A stretch of 64,000 nt of DNA, from NCBI GenBank assembly GCA_035048815.1, contig JAUCBN010000035.1, positions 9,436,501 through 9,500,500 on the forward strand, given 5' to 3'. Source of the DNA: Abelmoschus esculentus (Eukaryota > Streptophyta > Magnoliopsida > Malvales > Malvaceae). Made by a program: the position numbers and the translations under genes. The notes beneath the pieces were generated by a model, which had not been told where the DNA came from, ran no database searches, and saw only the letters and a program-made list of their open reading frames with translations. Below are positions 49,010 to 60,763 of this stretch, piece after piece (position 1 is the stretch's first letter; every line of letters starts with the position of its first letter).

Positions 49010-49722
49010 ACTCTCCCCCTCTTAAGAAAATTTCGTCCTCGAAATTTACCTGAAGTAAACAAATGAGGAAACTGCTCCTCCATGTTTTTCCTTGTCTCCC
49101 AAGTTGCTTCTTCCACACCTCGGTGTTTCCAAAGCACTTTAACCAAATCTATGGTCTTCCCTCGAAGAACCTTTGTATCCACATCCAAAACTCTCACCGG
49201 TTCTTCCTCGTAACTCATATCCTCTCTTAACTCGATCTCCTCAACCGGTACAACATGAGAAGGATCCGATCTATATCTACGAAGCATTGATACATGAAAA
49301 ACATCATGCATCTTACTCAACTCCTCCGGCAACCTCAACCTATAAGAAACAGGACCAACACGCTCCAACACCTCATATGGTCCAATAAAACGAGGACTCA
49401 ACTTACCCTTACGACCAAACCTCATTACCTTCTTCCATGGAGAAACCTTAAGAAACACTTTATCCCCAACCTCATACTCTATCTCCCTACGCCTCAAATC
49501 GGCATAGGATTTCTTCCTATCCGAAGCTTCCTTAAGTTTAGTACATATCAACTTAACTTTCTCATCTGTATCCTTCAACACTTGAGGCAAAGAAACATAC
49601 TTTTGTCCAACTTCCTTCCAACATAAAGGTGTACGACACTTACGCCCATACAACACCTCAAGCGGTGCCATCTGTATACTCGTCTGAAAACTATTATTAT
49701 AAGCAAACTCTACCAACGGCAA
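48982..49722 (-). pseudogene. Integrase C-terminus and chromodomain (Tekay pol end)
   Basis: Reads LVEFAYNNSFQTSIQMAPLE, the YGRKCRTPLCW block, GPYEVLERVGPVSYRLRLP and VFHVSMLRRY, then a chromodomain-like end with LVKVLWKHRGVEEATWETRKN and MEEQFPHLF. The frame runs on through the purine tract into the LTR and stops at TAG 48982-48984. The upstream TGA at about 49732 stands where Trp is expected (GSWEKQLPLVEF), which cuts this part off from the integrase core. Chromodomains are thought to direct chromovirus integration to marked chromatin. Confidence 0.85.
49010..49024 (-). other. Polypurine tract of the Tekay element
   Basis: On the minus strand AAGAGGGGGAGAGT directly precedes the LTR start TGTAACATCCC. 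A second copy is at 57420-57434, next to the right LTR. Confidence 0.85.
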
Positions 49723-49731
49723 TTGCTTCTC

Positions 49732-50229
49732 TCAAGAACCTTGAAACTCGATGATACAACACCTCAACATATCCTCTAAAGTCTGAATAACACGCTCAGA
49801 ATGTCCATCCGTCTGTGGATGATAAGCCGTACTAAAGCTAAGCCTCGTACACAAAGCTGTCTGCAAACTCCTCCAAAACTTGGATGTAAACCGTGGATCT
49901 CTATCCGATATAATCGACTTAGGCACACCATGCAATCTCACCACCTCAGAAACATACAAACCCGCCAACTTATCCATGAAGTACGTCGTATGCACGGCAA
50001 GAAAATGTGCACACTTCGTAAACCTATCAACAATCACCCATATAGAATCCTTTTTGGACGGTGTTAAAGGTAACCCCGTCACAAAATCCATGGTAACTCT
50101 CTCCCATTTCCATTCCGGAACTTGAACCGGTTGCAACAAACCTGCAGGGAACTGGTGTTCAGCTTTCACCCGCTGATACACCATACAACAAGAACAAACT
50201 CCGTCACATCTCTCTTTAAACCAACCCAA
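49732..50229 (-). pseudogene. Integrase core (Tekay pol)
   Basis: Contains WVIVDRFTKCAHFLAVHTTY (first Asp), IISDRDPRFTSKFW (second Asp) and AYHPQTDGHSERVIQTLEDM (Glu), so the catalytic triad is present. In the zinc-binding segment the second Cys of the expected CX2C reads Tyr (CCMVYQRVK), a one-transition change. A one-base deletion near 50190 separates it from the RNase H frame. Confidence 0.85.
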
Positions 50230-50969
50230 AAGTACACACTTTTGAGATCTCTATACATCTTCACACTACCCGGATGCATAGCAAACGGACTAGTATGAGC
50301 CTCCACCAAGATAGCTTGCCTCAACTCCTGATCATCCGGCACCACAATCCGACCACCAAAACACAACACCTTATCATCATCAAAATGATAATCGGTCGGC
50401 CTACTCTCAGCAATATCCTCCACAAAAGGTACCAAAGTCTCATCCTCCAACTGTTTCACCTTGATCATCTCAACCAAAATAGGTTTTACTTGCAACTCCG
50501 CCACTAAACCACCTTCCCTAGAGATACTCAGTCTAGCAAACATCGCTCTCAACTCAACAGCCGCCTTACGGCTCAAAGCATCAGCCACCACATTGGCTTT
50601 CCCCGGATGATACTCAATCGATAAATCATAATCCTTAAGCAACTCCATCCATCTTCGTTGCCTAAGATTCAAATCCTTTTGTGACATGAGATACTTCAAA
50701 CTCTTATGATCCGTATATATAGTACACTTCTCTCCATACAAATAATGTCTCCAAATCTTCAAGGCAAAAACTACCGCCGCCAACTCCAAATCATGTGTCG
50801 GATAATTCTTTTCATGTACCCTCAACTGTCTAGAAGCATAAGCTATAACTTTCCCCTCTTGCATCAAAACACACCCAAGACCAACATACGATGCATCACT
50901 ATAAACCAAAAAATCCTTACTGGATTCGGGTTGAACCAACACCGGTGCACTAGTCAACACTTCTTTCAA
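50166..50969 (-). pseudogene. RT thumb/RNase H and integrase zinc region (Tekay pol)
   Basis: Contains FLVYSDASYVGLGCVLMQ, YASRQLRVHEKNYPTHDLEL, YTDHKSLKYLM, and HPGKANVVADALSR, typical Gypsy RNase H motifs with the acidic residues kept. It continues into the integrase HHCC start (AHTSPFAMHPG). The preceding TAG at about 51000 replaces Trp in VPFEWKESQ. Confidence 0.88.
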
Positions 50970-50999
50970 CTTCTCAAAACTCTTTTGTTGACTTTCTTT

Positions 51000-52361
51000 C
51001 TACTCAAAAGGAACCTTCTTTTGCAACAACTTAGTCATAGGAGCAGCAATACTCGAAAAACCCTCAACAAACCTACGATAATACCCAGTCAAACCTAGGA
51101 AATACCGAACCTCCGACACCGAAATCGGTTGCTTCCAACCCATAACCGCCTCTATCTTCTTTGGATCAACACTAATACCCTTTTCCGACACCATATGACC
51201 AAGAAACACCACCTCTTTTAACCAAAACTCACACTTACTTAACTTAGCATACAACTGGTTCTCTTTCAACACTTGCATCACCAACCGCAAATGCCGATCA
51301 TGATCTTCCTCGGTACGTGAATACCCGAGGATATCATCTATGAACACCACCACAAACTGATCCAAGTACTCATGAAACACCCAGTTCATCATATCCATAA
51401 AAGCAGCAGGGGCATTTGTCAAACCAAACGGCATCACCAAAAACTCATAATGACCATACCTCGTCCGAAAAGCCGTTTTCAACACATCCTCCTCCTTCAC
51501 TTTCAACTGGTAGTACCACGATCTCAAGTCAATCTTCGAGAACACACTTGCTCCTCGAAACTGATCAAACAAATCATTAATCCTCGGCAAAGGATACTTA
51601 TTCTTCACGGTCAACTTATTCAATTGCCGATAATCAATGCACATCCTCATGGTGCCATCTTTCTTCTTCATAAACAACACCGGTGCACCCCAAGGTGACA
51701 CACTCGGTCGTATAAAACCACGATCAAGTAACTCTTGCAACTGCATCTTTAACTCCTTTAACTCCTTAGGTGCCATGCGATAAGGAGCAATGGATACCGG
51801 ATTAGTACCAGCATAAAGCTCGATACTAAACTCCACCTCACGATCAGGAGGTAATCCTAGCAACTCCTCAGGAAACACTTCCGGAAAGTCACATACCGTT
51901 CGAATGTCCTGCACCCGAACCTCTCCTATCCCCGAATTCATCACATAAGCTAGATATGCTACACCACCATGTTGCATCAACTTTTCCGCTTGTAAAGCTG
52001 AAACCACATTAGACAAGAATCCCGTATACTCACTCTTAACCACAACCTCATCACCATTCAACAACCTCAAAGTAACCCGTTTCTTTTCAAAATCCACTAC
52101 AGCTCTATGCTCCGTCAACCAGTCAACCCCCAATATAAGATCAAAACCATGAAACGGCAACTCCATCAAGTCAACCTCAAAGACATGCCTTTGCACCTCC
52201 AACGGACATCTCCTATATAACCTTTTTACGGTCACTGTCTCACCCAAGGAACTAGTAACCACAACTCCCACATCTAAAACATCAACAAGGGTATCCAACA
52301 TATATGCATGCTCACTCAAAACATAAGAATGCGTAGATCCCGAATCTATCAAAGAAAACAA
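51000..52361 (-). pseudogene. Protease and reverse transcriptase (Tekay pol)
   Basis: The aspartic protease motif LIDSGSTHSYV opens the frame. RT follows with RMCIDYRQLNKLTVKNKYPL, FSKIDLRSWYYQLKV (Trp where Gly is usual), MPFGLTNAPAAFM and the catalytic FIDDILGYSR. The RT catalytic Asp pair is present. Upstream, a run of eight T (minus strand, about 52373-52380) appears one base short of the frame needed to join gag, so protease-RT would not be made as part of a gag-pol fusion. Confidence 0.9.
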
Positions 52362-52451
52362 CGGTACATTCCGTAAAAAAAAGTACCTGCAACCACATCT
52401 GTAGCATTACGGGTCCCACGCTGAGTATAAACTCTACGGCCATCTCCCTGT

Positions 52452-53578
52452 CTCTAAAAAGGACCTCTACCTCCACCGCGTCCTCTGCCAGGTACCACGG
52501 CAACCTCAGCTCGGTTACCAGCCTCACCAGCAAACCTCAGACAATCTTTTCTCCTGTGATCCTTATATCCACAACCCATACAGGCACCAGTGGCCCACCA
52601 ACACTCTCCCGGATGGCATCGAGAACACAAGTTACAAACTGCTGCATCACCACCACCTCTACCATACTGCTGAGCACGACCACCGTGTCCAAAATCACCC
52701 CGGCGTCGATCAGCTCTATATCGGTTATCCCGAAACCTCTTACCCTTACCACCTTGGGTACTAGCCTCAACAGGCCTCTTTCCGACATCGGAAGACATCC
52801 TAGCCTCTCTCAAGGACTCCTCAACATCCTTAGCCCGATTAACGAGCATATCAAACTCAGTGTACTCCGCAGCCAACAGGTATGTCTTGATCTCCGGATC
52901 CAAACCATATCGAAACCTATCACCTCTCTTATGCTCAGTAGGAACCAACTCAGGAGCATAGTGACTCAACCGGATAAACTGTATCTCATAGTTAGCCACA
53001 CTCCTAGTGCCCTACACCAGAGACATAAACTCCCTCTTCCGCGCATCCTCGTACTGCGGACCCAAGAACTTTCGCACAAAGGCAGTCCTGAAGTACTCCC
53101 AAGTCAGGTTAGCAACTGCTACACCCGCTCTCGTGGTAGTCCACCATCTATAAGCATCCCCCTGAAGCAGAGAGATTACACAACCCAACCTACGGGTATC
53201 CTAATAGTCCATCTGATCCAAAATCCTCTCGGTACTAGCCAACCACTCCTCAGCTACACTCGGTTCAGATCCACGGAACTCAACACCTCCCAAACTACGC
53301 AAACGCTTTAGTGGTAGCCCTGAGGTAACAACAACGGTAGGTGCGGGAGCCAGTACATGTACTCCAGCCATAGCCGCCTGAAACGCACCCGTCATAGCCT
53401 GTATGAACGGGGCAAGGTCTCCGAACTGGCCTCCCACTGGAACCGGAGGCACACCAGCGGGTGGTACGCCAACTGGTGGAGGAGGTGGAAGCGGTTCCTC
53501 CCTCACATTAGCCTCTCCCTCGGCCTGACCATCAGTGATCAAGCTCGCGGTAGCACGTGTCTCACGTCTCGGAGGCAT
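52452..53578 (-). pseudogene. Gag (Tekay)
   Basis: The likely start is ATG 53578 (MPPRRETRAT), because the frame upstream is leader. The gag core reads LGGVEFRGSEPSVAEEWL and YELVPTEHKRGDRF-like segments, and a zinc knuckle CMGCGYKDHRRKDC (CX2CX4HX4C) lies near 52545. Three in-frame TAG stops occur: at about 53201, at about 53013 (where VQGTRSV is expected) and at about 52452. At least the last two look like CAG to TAG. Confidence 0.85.
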
Positions 53579-53881
53579 ATCTAAACACTTCAAACATGCA
53601 GTTTTAAAACATAATATCAAAACATGATAAACTTACATTCGGGCAAGATCCAAGGGAAATCGAGATACAACTAAAAACATGTTGGCATAGGCAATGTGTA
53701 ACTGACCATCTCTTTTACTCATGTTCATTCTAGATGCACTCACAATGCATAGGTATGCACACAACAAAACATATCATACTCAATCTATCATTCTAACATA
53801 TCAACACAAAACATGGCAAACCAGTACATACTTGACAAACCAACAACGCATTTTATTCAACCAACATCACACTTTATTCAA

Positions 53882-53897
53882 CCTGGCTCTGATACCA
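53882..53897 (-). other. Primer-binding site of the Tekay element
   Basis: The minus strand reads TGGTATCAGAGCCAGG, the standard complement of initiator-methionine tRNA 3' end used by many plant LTR elements. It lies five bases after the right LTR. Confidence 0.9.
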
Positions 53898-53902
53898 TCA
53901 AA

Positions 53903-56900
53903 TGTAACCCCCTTAGCCCGGCTTAGACGGAACCAGTGCTAATGGGTCACACGGGGAATATCGAACCAAACCCGTGAGGATCCGATCCGATAAACAACCC
54001 TGAAAACCGTAATATTTTTTTTATCTTGCCTAGATGCACGATTAATCTCCTATGTGTATTAACTCAAGTAAGGTAGAGACGGACGCAGTTCAATCATTAT
54101 AAATAGATCAATTAAGCGCATACAAGATTAGGAACCAAAATGCAAAGAACCCATTGCACCACCATATCCACAAACAAACTATCAGATAACAATTAAACAA
54201 GCTTAACACATTCATCATACAATGAGAGATCAAACGAGGTATCTTAGTTATTCGATTTTATGTTCTAACATTTATGGGCTTACTTGCAAAGTATGTAATA
54301 TTAGAAATTTCATCCATCTTATATCATACGATATGTGTTCGGGTTAAAACATGAATCATGGTGTCTCAATATCTCCTAAACTACTCATGGATCCATTATT
54401 TTCACTTACTAATTTTAATCCCACGTTTCATGCATTTAAAACTCTCGAATTGCCCTTTCTAGGCCAGGTGTTTCGAAACAGCCCTGAAGTGTTTCGGAAC
54501 ATGGGTGCCCAGTGGACTCATGGTTCGAACTATGGTCACCTGTTTCGAAACAGCCCATAAGGTATTTCGGAACAGCCACGTCTAGTAGCATTTGGTATCG
54601 AACCCTGATTCGATACAAATGCTCAAATAGGCATAGGGGTATCGATACTGCCACAGGGTGTTTCGATACCCCCTGTATTCTGGACTGAGTCAGACATATA
54701 AGCTCATCTAAACCAATCCAAACATAATCATTAATAACCCGATGCTATATGCAACATTCCTAGGCATCACCATCAACATAACCACACCTCAAAACATCAG
54801 AAAAGATCACAAGGAGACCTATAGGCATGCTTCCTAAAGAATGAATAGTCACATAACTAACATACTAAGTCATGCTTTAACAATTCAAATAAATCCAAAG
54901 TTCAACAATTAACAATCAAACAATAATGGTCTTTTTACAACATGAAACAAAACCTAAATGTTCACTCCTCTCATAGATTGTGTTACACATTGCCTTGCCC
55001 AATTTATTTGCCAAAAACATACCAAATTTGAAGTGAACTTCCCCTTGGTTTCTTTGCCTCGAACGATGCCCAAAGTACCTTTATTTTTCTGCAAGGATGA
55101 AAAGAGAGCTTAAGCAAACATGCTTAGTGAGGAAGCTCTACACTAATCATCAATGCATCCATTTTAAATCATGAAGAAAATATAATTTGAAACACATTAT
55201 TAAATCATGCATGTTAACATCTCATGCCCATAATCTTGAAATCATATGCATCCTTGAATTCACATAACCTTTACAAAACAATTTATAAATGATGTACAAT
55301 CTTAATCTCAAATTCTTGTATGTATATTGGCATTCTAGTGACCACTTAATGTGAACCTTGGGTTCACCGAATACACGGATCCTTTTTCTCAACATGCATC
55401 GGTCGGACACTTAGTCACCCTTGTATACATGTTATCCCCCACTACGCACTGTTGGACACAAAGTCACCCTTGTTTACGTATGGGTCAACTATATGCACGG
55501 TCGGATACAAAGTCACCCTTGTCTACATATAGGCAAGCTCTACACGCACGGTCGGACACAAAGTCACCCTTGTTTACGTATAGGCGGCACTACCACGCAC
55601 GGTTGGACACAAAGTCATCCTTGTTTATGTGTAGGCAATATCAATATTCTCTTTATTTTATAGTGCACTCAATCCTAATGATATGTCATTTGATTCGAAT
55701 CTAAAGTTAGTGTCACTAAGCCAATATCATAATCAAATATGCATGATAACTTGCTGCTCATAATGCATGCATAATATGTTCAACAAACGAAATAAAAGCC
55801 ATGCCCAAAGGCACCATCATGTATAAGGTAATTAACCACATTGTATTCCAAATCATTTCTCATAATTTTCCATAATCATGGATGCTAAATAAGCTATGCA
55901 TTTCAGCAAGTAATTCTCATGTATGCATCATTTCAAATCATGCTCATGCATTTGCATAAATCTCATTGCATTACCAACATAATGCCTTTGTCAAAAATAA
56001 CCGAAACTCATATCGGTTCATCAAAACAATTACTTTACTTACTCTTGAACCATGGAAGGTTTTCACACTCTTCCATAGTCCCCCAAAACAGAACGTACCA
56101 AATGCGATTCGCTTTAAAATCCGTAACCACTCACCAACAAGCGAAACGAGCTTTCGCCGTTATCCGATGATCGCACCAACGCACCAGCAATCAAGCTTCT
56201 TCTTGTAACTCTTCTACAACATTAAAAATAGAGCATTCTCACATCATAACATGCTCAAACCAACAACCATATCCAAACACCGTTAAACTATCGAAAACTT
56301 AGCCGAAAAGACCGTAAACTAAGTCGAAACGCATTCGAACAACATCAGCCCAAAACCTAATGAATCTAACATCTAATCCACTTTAATTATGATCAAAAAA
56401 CACATCCAAACCATCCTTATATCTCCAGCAACATTTAAGCATCTAAAACAGCCCATAAAACAACCGAAAAGAACCTTAAAACTACATCGATTACATTATT
56501 CCGGGATTAAATTAATGTGATATCAAATCAAGACTCAATTAATCATTAGATCAACATAAAAACATGACTGAATTCATCTAATTTCCAGCACTAAATGAGA
56601 TCCAAAAAGATTTCACAAAAACTTCACAAAAACATTAGATCTAACATTAAAAACATAGAATCAAGTGTTTATTCAAAGATTAGCAAGCTAATACTTGAGA
56701 ATTTTAATAAAGAACCTTAGAAAAGAATAAAAATCCAGAAAATTACCTTCAAGATCTATTCACCAAAAATATGTATTTTTCCCCTTCTTGATTCCTTGCA
56801 ATTTGATGTAGATTTGATGAAATTGATGCTTAGGTTTTGTAAAGGATGGAAAGATGATGCAAATGATGTAATCTTTGTGGAAAAAGATGCAAAAATCAGC

Positions 56901-57419
56901 AAGGAATTGAAGAGAAAAGATGAAGAGAAAGTGGAGAGAAAATGAGAGAAAAAGATGAGAGAAAATTAAGAGAAAAAGTGGTTTTTGAGAAAAATGATTA
57001 AAAATCCAATTAAAGTAATTAAAAATATATTTTGGTGAATAAATCATCATTAAAAATTAGAAATGGGTTTATGGCCCTCTAAGGATTCTAAGTTTAGCTT
57101 GCTTTTCAATTTAGTCACTAAAAACACATAATTGCCGAAAATTACAAAACAAGTCCTCCAAATTTTACAAAAATTATAAATTGGTCATTTATGCATAATT
57201 AAGCATAATTATAAATCATTATAAAAATAAAAATTATTTTTTTTAATTTTGAAACATATTTTTAAATATTTTAAACCACCTTCCAAATTATTATTTTTCT
57301 TAATTAAAAATATCCTTATTGTTTTTTTCCAGAATTAATGAACCGGAGAACCCGATTCGACCCGAATCGAATTCCCCTAACTAAGCCTAAACTAATAACC
57401 CCCAAAACGGGATGTTACA
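53903..57419 (-). repeat. 5' LTR of the Tekay element (3.5 kb)
   Basis: Same ends and inner repeats as 45495-49009, with scattered substitutions and small indels such as three bases near 56910. It carries GGTATCGAA-N6-TTCGATAC at 54594-54616. Confidence 0.9.
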
Positions 57420-57591
57420 ACTCTCCCCCTCTTAAGAAAATTTCGTCCTCGAAATTTACCTGAAGTAAACAAGTGAGGAAACTGCTCCTCCATGCTTTTC
57501 CTTGTCTCCCAAGTTGCTTCTTCCACACCTCGGTGTTTCCAAAGCACTTTAACCAAATCTATGGTCTTTCCTCGAAAAACGGGATGTTACA
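57420..57591 (-). repeat. Remnant of a third Tekay unit: pol 3' end fused to a LTR stub
   Basis: 57420-57576 matches 49010-49166 (purine tract and chromodomain coding end). It then fuses directly to AAAACGGGATGTTACA, the outermost bases of an LTR, followed by the TSD TTTGA. The join has one or two shared A residues. Confidence 0.88.
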
Positions 57592-57596
57592 TTTGA

Positions 57597-58490
57597 AATG
57601 TTGCATTGCATGTGAAAACTTGCAATTGATCATGCCCTAAATATTAGTAGGTTCTATCTTCTCAAAATAGGTTTGGCTTAATCGAAACCCCTCTTCAAAA
57701 TTTTTGTCATGGATTTAAACTTGGTCAACTCTGACTTCAAGGAAACTCTTACCACTAGGCTGAATGAATGCCTTTATACCCCAAAACAATTTTGCCCCAA
57801 ATTATTTTTATTCTCAATGTAGTCCTAAGAAGTTGGACATCGTCAACGTTAAGTTTGAGTAATTTCCTCAGAAAAAAAGAAGGGTTTTAGAATTTTTAGA
57901 TTGCTTGTTTATTTTGAGGGTTTTAGAATTTTTCACCTCTTTCTCTTTTTCTTCTCTTTTTTTCTTTTTTCTTTTTTAATGCTTTTGACCTCTTGGAATT
58001 CTCAAATTTGAGTAGATTTTTTTACGGACTTTCTTATCATCGAACATTATCGAAGGAGGAGTAATCTTGTATCTCAAGTTTTCCGACTAAAGCGGATTGA
58101 AGACAAAATTGTACTTCATCATGATCATAATATTCAATTAATTAATTCTTCTTTTTACGTGTCTAAATCAGAGACACAACAAACATTAAATATCCAGGGA
58201 TCATTAATAGGGTAAGAAAAGGTATATATAAAAGTACACCTCTTCATTGAATTGTAAAATAAAGAAAACAAGATAAAGCCCTTTACAAAAGGTCATCGCT
58301 ACTTTAGGGCCAAAGTAACAAGATTGATTAAAACATAAGTCAAAAAAACTAAAAACGCAAGGAAATAGATGCAAACCAACATCTATGAACAAGCTAAATG
58401 AGATGAACGTGAACTTCTTGGCAACCCGGGATCACTTCTTGACTTCTCGAAATCCAACCTCTCTAGAAAGAACGCCCCTCATGATTGGCT
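57597..58490. other. Repeat-derived DNA right of the Tekay insertion
   Basis: No supported coding sequence. A T/C-rich run lies at 57940-57980. Likely the interrupted remainder of a Tat/Ogre-like element. Confidence 0.35.
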
Positions 58491-58500
58491 AGAGTCAAGG

Positions 58501-58710
58501 TCATCTTTCCTGATGAACTGAAATAATGACTCCGGTGTTCATCAAGTTTTGAACCATCCTTTTAAAGGCCCTACAATCATTGATGTAATGCCCGTTGACC
58601 CCAACATGGTATTCACACTTAACATTAGGGTTGAACCATATTTGGTAAGGAGGTCGTATCTGTTGGGACCGCCGGCATACCCCATGGCGCAACAGAACAA
58701 AATTACGATG
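58501..58710 (-). pseudogene. Tat/Ogre-like Gypsy gag zinc-finger fragment
   Basis: The minus-strand frame reads YQIWFNPNVKCEYHVGVNGH and CRAFKRMVQNLMNTGVI. The C-X2-H-X5-H-X4-C pattern after a PPYQIWF-like stretch is typical of the gag/pro region of Tat/Ogre elements, by recognition. Only about 60 residues remain, and nothing joins on either side. Confidence 0.55.
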
Positions 58711-58719
58711 GTCTTTCTA

Positions 58720-59347
58720 GTGATCCATGTACCTTTAATCCGAAATCGGGAGGAAGAGATGCGATGACTTACATTGGGTTCCTTGATAAACAATAAAAAC
58801 AACAATTGGATTTGCGATAATCACGATCGTTTGACAATTCGAATCTTTAACCTCCATGAATATCGTCTCAGCCTCTACTCAGTTCACCCGGTTGACAGAG
58901 CAAAATCTCGAAAAACTATTTTTCGTGATTCTAGGGTTTATGAATTTGGAATTCTCTACTGTGGCTGCTAGACCAAAGATCCTTTATATAGGTGTAACCC
59001 TAGGTATAAGAGTTTGATTCCGAATTTGTTTATAGGAAATAATTATTTAATTTTCTTAAATTTAGGAATCTATATTTAATTCGAATTTCAAAGGGATATA
59101 ATTAAATTAATTATATCCTTTATTTAAAATTTAGGATTAAATATAATCTACTTATACTTATATATATTTTTGCTCCTTTTCAACCATTGGGTTTGACCCT
59201 GTAGGTTCATTGTAACGTTTGTAATAATATTAGAACAATTCTAATATTACAAACAATGAGTGACATCTAGCAATATATCATTGTCATCTAAGTTACAAGA
59301 GATCATAATTCGATGTATCATTTCCATGATAAACTATCTTAATGTAT
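58720..59347. other. Unclassified AT-rich repeat DNA left of the Athila LTR
   Basis: No gene. A perfect hairpin AATATTAGAA, CAA, TTCTAATATT lies at 59226-59248. The phrase GTGACATCTAGCAATATATC resembles a dispersed plant repeat but is not assigned. Confidence 0.4.
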
Positions 59348-60650
59348 TGATAAGTGCTCAACTCACTATCACTTTCAACATTTTTATGAGCAATTATCAT
59401 CAATTCGACACCTACTTGGGCCAATGCATATACTTAATGTAATATATTAGGATGATGCTATTAAATATAACATTTATAGAAAAGGCATACTTTACTACAT
59501 TTTCATGTCTGTGAAGGAACAAGTATTGCCACGGTAAGACCTGATACCGAGGCATCAGAGGATAAATGGCAATATGGCAGGCAAAATGAGGAAAAAAATA
59601 AGGAGAACATTGCTGGATAAGAAGCCCAAAGGATCAGAGTTGAACAACACGAGGAAAGCCCAAGGATAAGGCCACGCGGGAAAAAACCTTCTAGAAGAAA
59701 TTAAACTTGGAAATATTTAACCTATGTACATAACTTGTTCCCTACTCCAAGTTGTACTCTATTTAGGAAATGTTTGCCCTAGGCCAAGCCTATATAAGGC
59801 ATAGCCGTCCAAGGGATTAGGAGAGCTGAATTTGAGAGTGTTCACCCTAGGAATAATTCTTCCCATCATGTTCTACGTTTTTTTAGGGTTAGGTTAAAGT
59901 TGTTGAGTATTAGTGAGAAGAGATTGTATCTTGTTTCTTGTTTCAATGCAATAAACTACCAAAGTTTGCTTACTCTTTGCCATTCTTTGTTCTTGCATCC
60001 AAACTCGGGAGAAAAGTTTGTAAGAAATATATTTGTCTAGACTAGGGAGAGTTAGACTCACGAAAGGAGTAAGTGCAGTATTCAACTTGATTGAAGAATA
60101 CTAACTCGGCCTAGGGATAGGTTGGAGTTTCAGCGGCTAAAAGAAGTATGATATTGGTTGTTGGTTATAATTGATTTGTGTCGGGAGGTATCATCAAAGA
60201 CTGATTATCAATAGTGTTTCGACTTAGGGATAAGCGAAGCCATCAAATGACACTTTGCCGAACTTTGGTAAATCTGCCCAAGAGCAAGGGATTGCCGCAG
60301 TAGAGAACACTACCGCTGCCGAAGATAGTAATTTGTAGTACTGCCGAGGTAGTGTAGTGCAATTGCATTGGAAAGAAATAAATCAATCAAATTCACTATA
60401 CAACACAACTGGATCCTGCCCTCTTTCTCAAATTTGATCTTATCCTATTTAGTTTACTTTAATTATTTTATTTAGTTTAATCAACATCCAATTTACCTGT
60501 GTCTTTACTTTTACTTGATAGAGTAAGAAGATCAAAGGAAGCATATTAAGTATACCAATCCCTGTGAAGACGATACTTGATTTACTTATCACTTTATTAC
60601 TTGACGACGTGTATACGTGCACTACAATTGTGCATATTTTGCACGCATTA
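59348..60650 (+). repeat. Athila-type LTR 1
   Basis: Starts TGATAAGTGCTCAACTCAC and ends GCACGCATTA, immediately before the Athila-type primer site. Matches LTR 2 in order and wording with clear divergence. Confidence 0.8.
59791..59800 (+). promoter_or_regulatory. TATA box of Athila LTR 1
   Basis: TATATAAGGC in the context AAGCCTATATAAGGCATAGCC, conserved in LTR 2 at 62186-62194. Likely the retroelement promoter. Confidence 0.6.
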
Positions 60651-60656
60651 TGTTTT

Positions 60657-60674
60657 TGGCGCCGTTGCCGGGGA
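60657..60674 (+). other. Athila primer-binding site 1
   Basis: TGGCGCCGTTGCCGGGGA, the standard Athila-type tRNA primer complement. Confidence 0.85.
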
Positions 60675-60763
60675 TTGGTAACTAAATTTTGTTTTCTTTA
60701 TTTTCATGCTTTTATTTTAGTTATTTTAAATTTTTTTATTTTTATTTGATTTATTTTTGGTGT

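Larger units (their letters stand above)
45495..57591 (-). mobile_element. Tekay/Del-type Gypsy chromovirus with an extra truncated unit, TSD TTTGA
   Basis: Two 3.5-kb LTRs flank gag, protease, RT-RNase H and integrase with a C-terminal chromodomain, all on the minus strand. The integrase-last order and the chromodomain place it in the chromovirus Tekay/Del group. TTTGA lies at 45490-45494 and at 57592-57596. The right-hand TSD is not next to the right LTR; it follows a further 155 bases of pol 3' end and a 16-17 base LTR start. The footprint is therefore a collapsed two-unit tandem. Confidence 0.88.

Noticed and set aside
49173..53311. Plus-strand frames opposite the Tekay pol
   Set aside because: They are shadows of the minus-strand gag-pol, which carries all recognisable motifs.
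53882..53897. tRNA gene
   Set aside because: Only the primer-binding complement of a tRNA end is present, next to an LTR; there is no cloverleaf.
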